A DNA stretch of 64,000 nucleotides from Ignavibacteriota bacterium (GTDB lineage Bacteria > Bacteroidota > Ignavibacteria > Ignavibacteriales > Melioribacteraceae): the NCBI GenBank assembly GCA_016713565.1, contig JADJOX010000008.1, forward strand, positions 62,001-126,000, given 5' to 3'. Made by a program: the position numbers and the translations under genes. How positions within the stretch are numbered: position 1 is the stretch's first letter; the number at the start of each line of letters is the position of its first letter. A model generated the notes under the pieces. It was not told the DNA's origin, did no database searches, and worked only from the letters and a program-made list of their open reading frames with translations. This document shows positions 58,876-64,000 of the stretch, in pieces.

Positions 58876-60177
58876 TTATGAATTCTTGTTTATAATATCA
58901 AATAAAGAATTAAAATGTGCAGAAATAGTTTTGTCTAAATCTTCTTTTGTATGAACCGTTGAAACAAATAAAGCTTCAAACTGAGCCGGAGCCAAATAAA
59001 CTCCGTTTTCCAGCATTTTATGAAAATACTTTCCGTAAAGCTGAGTATCGGATTTTACGGCAGAATTAAAATCATTAACTTTTCCTTCGGTAAAAAACAT
59101 GCACATCATTGAACCAACTCTGTTCATCGCATAATTTTTACCTAATTTATTTAGATTTTCTTTAAAGCCTGTTTCCAAATAAGCCGATTTCTCTTCAAGT
59201 AAATTGTAAATATTTGGATTTTCTTTTATATATGATAAAGCGGCAAATCCCGCGTTCATGGCAAGCGGATTTCCGCTTAATGTTCCGGCTTGATATATTG
59301 GTCCAGATGGAGCAATTTTATTCATTATTTCAGCTTTTCCGCCAAATGCGCCGACCGGTAAACCTCCGCCTATTATTTTACCGAATGTTGAAAGATCGGG
59401 AGTAATACCAAAAACTTCTTGAGCTCCTCCTCTGGCAACCCTAAAGCCGGTCATTACTTCATCAAATATTAATACAATCTTTTCCTCATCACAAATAGCG
59501 CGCAATTCTTTTATAAAATTATCATCAGATTTTACAACTCCCATATTTCCGGCTATTGCTTCAATAATTACAGCGGCTATTTCATTTTTATTTTTTGAAA
59601 TTAAATCTTTTATCGAATTGATATTATTAAATTCAGCGACCAAGGTATCGGCGGCATTTCCAACTGTTACACCCGGACTTGTAGGAACGCCAAGAGTTAA
59701 AGCGCCGGAGCCGGCTTTGATTAAAAAATAATCTGCATGACCGTGATAACAGCCTTCAAATTTTATAAATTTATCTTTATTTGTAAATCCTCTCGCTGCA
59801 CGAATTGCGGACATTGTCGCTTCTGTTCCGCTGTTTACCATTCTAATTTTTTCAACAGAGGGCACAAGCTCAGTAATTAATTCCGCCATTTTAATTTCAA
59901 TTTCTGTCGGCGCGCCGAAACTTGTTCCTTTTTTAATTGCATTACTTAATGCTGAAATAATGAATTCGGGATTGTGTCCGAATAAATGCGGTCCCCAGCT
60001 TCCTATATAATCTATGTAATCATTTCCATCAACATCAACAAAATGTGAACCAATTCCTTCCTTAATAAATAATGGAGTTCCGCCTACGGATTTAAATGCG
60101 CGGACTGGAGAATTAACTCCTCCGGGAATATATCTTTTTGCTTCTTCAAATAATTTTTCACTTTGAGAAATATTCAT
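58876..60177 (-). CDS. hemL: Glutamate-1-semialdehyde 2,1-aminomutase
   Basis: 433 residues of a class III PLP aminotransferase with intact HemL signatures: YIPGGVNSPVRAFKSVGGTPLFI, VNSGTEATMSAIRAARG, and GCYHGHADY. LIFDEVMTGFRVARGGAQEVFGITPDLSTFGKIIGGGLPVGAFGG contains the PLP Lys267. It makes 5-aminolevulinate by the C5 (glutamyl-tRNA) route. It is the last gene of the heme run (hemN, hemH, hemY, hemB, hemL) and starts 16 bp after hemB. Confidence 0.98.
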   Translation of the reverse strand: MNISQSEKLFEEAKRYIPGGVNSPVRAFKSVGGTPLFIKEGIGSHFVDVDGNDYIDYIGSWGPHLFGHNPEFIISALSNAIKKGTSFGAPTEIEIKMAELITELVPSVEKIRMVNSGTEATMSAIRAARGFTNKDKFIKFEGCYHGHADYFLIKAGSGALTLGVPTSPGVTVGNAADTLVAEFNNINSIKDLISKNKNEIAAVIIEAIAGNMGVVKSDDNFIKELRAICDEEKIVLIFDEVMTGFRVARGGAQEVFGITPDLSTFGKIIGGGLPVGAFGGKAEIMNKIAPSGPIYQAGTLSGNPLAMNAGFAALSYIKENPNIYNLLEEKSAYLETGFKENLNKLGKNYAMNRVGSMMCMFFTEGKVNDFNSAVKSDTQLYGKYFHKMLENGVYLAPAQFEALFVSTVHTKEDLDKTISAHFNSLFDIINKNS

Positions 60178-60193
60178 ACATTTACCTTAAATT

Positions 60194-61177
60194 CTAATTA
60201 ATTTTATTCAAATATTTGGCAACATCTTTGGCAAAATAAGTTAAAATAATATCGGCGCCGGCTCGTTTAATTGCAATAAGCGATTCTAACATAACACGCT
60301 CCTCATCAATCCAACCAAGTTTTCCCGCGGCTTTTATCATAGAGTATTCGCCGCTTACTTGATACGCGGCAGTTGGCATTTGGAATTTATCTTTAACCGA
60401 TTTAATAATATCCAAATAAGCGCCGGCAGGTTTTACCATAATTATATCTGCTCCTTCTAATATATCGCTTTCAGCTTCACGAAGAGCTTCTAAAGTATTT
60501 GCTACATCCATTTGATGCGATTTTCTATCACCGAAAGCGGGAGTTGATTCAGCGGCTTCGCGAAATGGTCCGTAATAACCGGAGGCATATTTAACCGCAT
60601 AGCTCATAATTGGAATATTTTGAAATCCGTTTTCGTCTAAGCCTTTGCGTATTTCCAATATTCTACCATCCATCATATCGGAAGGAGCGATCATATCAGC
60701 TCCGGCTTGTGCGTGTGAAACTGCTTCTTTAACCAAAAGTGAAACTGTTTCGTCATTTACAATTTCTTCACCTTTTATTATTCCGCAATGACCATGCGAA
60801 GTATATTCGCAAAGGCAAACATCTGTTATCACTAAAATACTTTTTACCTTTGATTTTATTGCTCGAATTGCTTTTTGAATAATTCCATTTTCGGAATAAG
60901 CCTCAGAACCAACTTCATCTTTATGTTCAGGAATACCGAAGAGGATTATTGCTTTAACTCCTAATGCAACCAATTCTTCACATTCTTTTACTATATTATC
61001 AATTGACTGCTGATATACATTCGGCATAGAAGAAATTTCTTTCTTGATATTTTCTCCGGGCGCGACAAATAACGGGTAAATCAAGTCATTTTTTGTTAAT
61101 GATGTTTCACGGATTAAATCTCTGACAATTGGATTATATCTTAATCTTCTTAATCTTTTTTCCGGATAATTTGCCAT
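60194..61177 (-). CDS. hemB: Porphobilinogen synthase (ALA dehydratase)
   Basis: 327 residues. The Zn-binding triad is present in DVCLCEYTSHGHCG (Cys121, Cys123, Cys131), so this is a zinc-type HemB. Active-site lysines are Lys196 (MSYAVKYASGYYGPFR) and Schiff-base Lys249 (IIMVKPAGAYLDII). It condenses two 5-aminolevulinate to porphobilinogen. Followed 16 bp later by hemL, so the two are co-transcribed. A 126-bp gap separates it from hemY upstream. Confidence 0.98.
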   Translation of the reverse strand: MANYPEKRLRRLRYNPIVRDLIRETSLTKNDLIYPLFVAPGENIKKEISSMPNVYQQSIDNIVKECEELVALGVKAIILFGIPEHKDEVGSEAYSENGIIQKAIRAIKSKVKSILVITDVCLCEYTSHGHCGIIKGEEIVNDETVSLLVKEAVSHAQAGADMIAPSDMMDGRILEIRKGLDENGFQNIPIMSYAVKYASGYYGPFREAAESTPAFGDRKSHQMDVANTLEALREAESDILEGADIIMVKPAGAYLDIIKSVKDKFQMPTAAYQVSGEYSMIKAAGKLGWIDEERVMLESLIAIKRAGADIILTYFAKDVAKYLNKIN

Positions 61178-61303
61178 AAAAACCTCTTAAACATTTTTTG
61201 ACATTAAACTTATAAAATAATTCATTTGCTAAAACGCAATTGAAAAAATCTTTTTATAACTACTTTTATTATTCTAAAAATAAATTCAGGAACAGAAAAG
61301 TTG

Positions 61304-62686
61304 TTAAATCTTATCCAAATAATCATTAACTTTTTCAAAATTGGCGTAAGAACTTTTTATACAATCGCCAACCGAAATACCTCCTCTGAAATTTCCGCTT
61401 AAAAATATACCGGGATTATTTTTCTCAAATTGATCAAAATAATTTTCATGCTCTACATAACCCAAATTATATTGGGGAATTGCCTTGTTCCAGAATTTCC
61501 ATTGCAATAAAATTGGCTGAGTCTTTATTCCCATAATTTCGTGAAATTCTTTTAAGACTTCCGTAATTTTCTCATCAACATCCGACACTTTAAACTCCGG
61601 ATTTCTCGCTCCGCCAACGAATATTGTAAAAGCCGCTTTATCTTTCGGGGCTCTATTTTTAAAAATTGTAGAACTCCAGATGGCGCCCAAAAATTTTTTA
61701 TTTTCTTTTGATGGAATTAAAAATCCAAAACCATCTAATTTTTGTGTAATTGATTTTATTTCATATCCCAAAAACAAAACCAAAACCGGCGGATAGTAAA
61801 TTTCATTCAAATGTTTGGTAAGTTCCGAATCAAACATGTGAGAAATTTTCACTAATCTATGTGAGGGAATAGTTGAAATTAAAGCGTCACTTGTTATTTT
61901 ACCTTTTATGCCGTTTTGCTCAAGTTCAACAATAACTTTGTTATTATTTTTTACAATATTTTCTATTATGCAATTATAAAAAATACGTCCCTTTATGTTT
62001 TTGGCAATTGCTTTTGGAAAGCTTTGCATTCCGTATTTGAATGAAAACATTTTCGCGCTTTGTTTTGATTCTTCATTACTTCTTTTTCTTTCCTTGGCTC
62101 CTTTGAACATTCCTTTTATTAAACCGCCATATACTTCTTCCAATCTATAAAGTTTTGGAAACGCGGATTTGACGCTTAATTTTGTAGGGTCGCCGGCAAA
62201 TACTCCGGATACAAATGGATCAATAGCATTATCTAAAAATTCTTTTCCCAGTCTTCGTTCAACAAACTCTGCTATACTTTGGTAATAGCCATCTTGAGAT
62301 TTTCCAATAAACGGCTCTTTCAAAATTCTTAACTTTGCCTGAACTGAAAATAATTTTGTCCGCAAAAATTTAATCGGGGAAGTAGGCAATGCCAAAAGTT
62401 TATTGTTCTTTAAAATGTATCTTATATTTCCTTCTTCGTTAGCATAGATCATTTCATTTGCCAACCCTATTTCATTTACTATTTCCCTAATTTTCGGCGT
62501 AGTTTCCAATCCGCTGTTCGGACCAAAATCGATAAGGAAATCATCAACAACTTTTGTCTGCATTGCGCCGCCTGCTTCTGAATTCTGTTCAAGAATAGTA
62601 ACGTCGTATCCATCTTTTTCTAACCAATGAGCGGTTGCCAAACCGGATATTCCGGCGCCAAGTATTGTAACTTTTTTATCTTTCAT
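61304..62686 (-). CDS. hemY: Oxygen-dependent-type protoporphyrinogen oxidase
   Basis: 460 residues. N-terminal FAD-binding KKVTILGAGISGLATAHWLEKDGYDVTILEQNSEAGG, then a central FVSGVFAGDPTKLSVKSAFPKLYRLEEVYGGLIKGM and C-terminal NFRGGISVGDCIKSS, all typical of HemY/HemG PPOX flavoproteins. It oxidises protoporphyrinogen IX, or coproporphyrinogen in the coproporphyrin-dependent route. The start overlaps the hemH stop (ATGA). This enzyme usually uses O2, while hemN upstream is the oxygen-independent enzyme, a mix suiting a facultative life style. Confidence 0.95.
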   Translation of the reverse strand: MKDKKVTILGAGISGLATAHWLEKDGYDVTILEQNSEAGGAMQTKVVDDFLIDFGPNSGLETTPKIREIVNEIGLANEMIYANEEGNIRYILKNNKLLALPTSPIKFLRTKLFSVQAKLRILKEPFIGKSQDGYYQSIAEFVERRLGKEFLDNAIDPFVSGVFAGDPTKLSVKSAFPKLYRLEEVYGGLIKGMFKGAKERKRSNEESKQSAKMFSFKYGMQSFPKAIAKNIKGRIFYNCIIENIVKNNNKVIVELEQNGIKGKITSDALISTIPSHRLVKISHMFDSELTKHLNEIYYPPVLVLFLGYEIKSITQKLDGFGFLIPSKENKKFLGAIWSSTIFKNRAPKDKAAFTIFVGGARNPEFKVSDVDEKITEVLKEFHEIMGIKTQPILLQWKFWNKAIPQYNLGYVEHENYFDQFEKNNPGIFLSGNFRGGISVGDCIKSSYANFEKVNDYLDKI

Positions 62687-63648
62687 GAATTTTCAGTATG
62701 TAAAATTTTTATTATTTCATCTTTTAGTGCGTCAATAAACAATTCGGAATTATTTAATCCTTCCATTACTATGTAGTTTTTAATTCCAACTTTATCGGCT
62801 ACATGACGATACTCAATATTCAATTCAAATGATGTTTCTACATGATCCGAAACAAAACTGATTGGAATAATTAATAAATTATTTTTCTTATCAGCGGCTA
62901 ATTCTTCAATCATAGCGTCTGTTGCCGGAGTAAGCCATTTTACCGGACCTACTTTACTTTGAAAACAAATATGATGTTTGTGTGAATAATTTCTTCCTTC
63001 CATAACTTTTTCAATTGTTTCTTTAATATGATGTGAATACGGATCACCGCTTTTTACCATACTGATTGGAGTTCCGTGCGCGCTGAATACCAATTGAATG
63101 TTGTTTCTGACATTTTCCGGAAATCTTAAAATTGTTTGGTCAATTCTTTCATTTATTGCCGAAATATAAAATGGATTTGTCTGATAATTTTTTACGCGAA
63201 AAACTTTTTCTTTAACAGGACTAAAACATCTATCCCATTCATTAAATGATGAACCGGTTGTTGATATAGAATAATGCGGATAAAGCGGAAGTAAAATTAT
63301 TTTATCGAAATTTTGTTCTTTAATTTTTTTTGCGACATCAGCCGTTATGGGATTCCAGTAACGCATTGCGGTAAATACTGAAATATCTTTGAAATCATTT
63401 CGCAGTTTTAGTTCCAACATTTTTCTTTGAATTTCTGTCCACTCATTTATTGGAGATTTACCGCCGATTAGCTCATATTCCTTTTGAACTTTTGGAGCTC
63501 TTTTACTTGAAATTATTTTTGCGAAAAGTTTTTGTCCGAAAGGCAATTTGAAAATATCTTTATCCGAAAATAAATTAAATAAAAATGGCTCAACAGCATC
63601 CAATGAATCCGGTCCGCCTAAATTAAAAAGTACAACAGCAATTTTCAT
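62683..63648 (-). CDS. hemH: Ferrochelatase
   Basis: 321 residues from ATG 63648 (MKIAVVLFNLGGPDS), chosen because AAAGAAG precedes it; a TTG five codons earlier is less likely. Ferrochelatase motifs are present: LFNLGGPDSLDAVEPFLFNLFSD, LLPLYPHYSISTTGSS, VFSAHGTPISMVKSGDPY with the catalytic His, and VGPVKWLTPATDAMIEELA. It inserts Fe2+ into protoporphyrin. It starts 18 bp after hemN and overlaps hemY by 4 bp. Confidence 0.97.
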   Translation of the reverse strand: MKIAVVLFNLGGPDSLDAVEPFLFNLFSDKDIFKLPFGQKLFAKIISSKRAPKVQKEYELIGGKSPINEWTEIQRKMLELKLRNDFKDISVFTAMRYWNPITADVAKKIKEQNFDKIILLPLYPHYSISTTGSSFNEWDRCFSPVKEKVFRVKNYQTNPFYISAINERIDQTILRFPENVRNNIQLVFSAHGTPISMVKSGDPYSHHIKETIEKVMEGRNYSHKHHICFQSKVGPVKWLTPATDAMIEELAADKKNNLLIIPISFVSDHVETSFELNIEYRHVADKVGIKNYIVMEGLNNSELFIDALKDEIIKILHTENS

Positions 63649-63666
63649 TTTAACTTCTTTCAATTA

Positions 63667-64000
63667 TTAAACTGTTCGAGAATATTTAGCAGTATCGGTT
63701 TTTCTTTCAATAAATCCGTCAAAATTTATGGCAATATTTCTTACCAATAATCTTCCCATTTCCGATACTATTATTTTTCTATTTTCTAATTTTATTAAAT
63801 TATCTTCAACCAATTCGGATAAATTCGACAAACCAAATTTAAAGTATTCATCAAAATTAATTCCGAATTTATTTTCAATTTGAGCAAAGTCCAATTCAAA
63901 ATCGCACATAATTTTCATTATAACTTCTTTGCGTATAATATCATCTTGATTCATGGAATAACCCTTCGCAACCGGAAAAATTCCTTCATCCAAAGCTGAA
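63667..64000 (-). CDS. hemN: Oxygen-independent coproporphyrinogen III oxidase, C-terminal part
   Basis: The frame continues past the right window edge, so only ~110 C-terminal residues are visible. ALDEGIFPVAKGYSMNQDDIIRKEVIMKIMCDFELDF is the diagnostic HemN C-terminal domain (cf. the conserved KG-x-x-x-x-x-DD-x-x-R pattern), followed by the winged-helix-like end. The radical-SAM CxxxCxxC part is outside the window. The enzyme makes protoporphyrinogen IX under anoxia. First visible gene of the heme operon. Confidence 0.9.
   Translation of the reverse strand, partial: SALDEGIFPVAKGYSMNQDDIIRKEVIMKIMCDFELDFAQIENKFGINFDEYFKFGLSNLSELVEDNLIKLENRKIIVSEMGRLLVRNIAINFDGFIERKTDTAKYSRTV

Overview
The window is a strongly AT-rich chromosomal segment from a Bacteroidota-related (FCB group) bacterium, most likely an Ignavibacteria/Melioribacter-type organism. 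The evidence is two C-terminal type IX secretion (T9SS) sorting domains with the NYPNPFNP signature, HmuY- and BtuG-like surface proteins, TonB receptors, thrombospondin-3 repeat proteins, many multiheme cytochromes, and sigma54-dependent regulators. Coding density is high. No rRNA, tRNA, insertion sequence, prophage or CRISPR array was seen.

Layout: 1-4.7 kb is an arabinose-polysaccharide cluster (truncated GH43, GH127, GH51). 5-11.5 kb holds a cold-shock protein with a hairpin-rich leader, an anti-sigma-type ATPase, a Sel1-repeat protein, two histidine kinases and a lipoprotein. 11.5-16.1 kb is a cobalamin-riboswitch operon: small protein, membrane protein, BtuB, a T9SS-sorted beta-propeller resembling BtuG, and a Cys-rich protein. 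16.1-22.7 kb is a sigma54 system: three small secreted proteins, each behind a TGGCAC promoter, plus a beta-barrel protein and a kinase/NtrC-type regulator pair. 22.8-30.3 kb contains an amino-acid permease and then a heme/iron locus: LuxR regulator with a degenerate receiver, TonB receptor, HmuY-like lipoprotein, exported CbiX-type chelatase and PepSY-like membrane protein. 30.3-36.6 kb is a TetR-TolC-MFP-RND efflux operon. 37-40 kb has a YihY/BrkB membrane protein and an OmpA protein with a 69-bp tandem repeat.

40.5-44.2 kb is cytochrome c maturation: ccmC (frameshifted), an unannotated ccmD, a CxxxY-type ccmE, and ccmF. 44.7-51.2 kb is a T9SS-sorted nine-heme cytochrome and a single-domain receiver behind a consensus sigma54 promoter. 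Divergent from it are a kinase whose periplasmic domain carries a CxxCH heme site and its NtrC partner, with a tandem dyad operator between the two units. 51.2-54.8 kb has SppA, an ATP-grasp protein and a TPR protein. 54.8-58.9 kb is a second cytochrome unit (11 heme motifs plus a double-rhodanese lipoprotein) behind a sigma54 promoter, next to a PAS-sigma54 activator; TGTTTCA-N4-TGAAAC operators lie upstream of both. 58.9-64 kb is heme biosynthesis (hemL, hemB, hemY, hemH, hemN).

The window therefore combines heme synthesis, heme and B12 acquisition, cytochrome maturation and two sigma54-controlled multiheme cytochrome outlets. Three separate sigma54 activators each sit beside promoters they probably control. 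This suggests a redox- or metal-responsive respiratory programme. All functional statements come from reading motifs; no database search was run.
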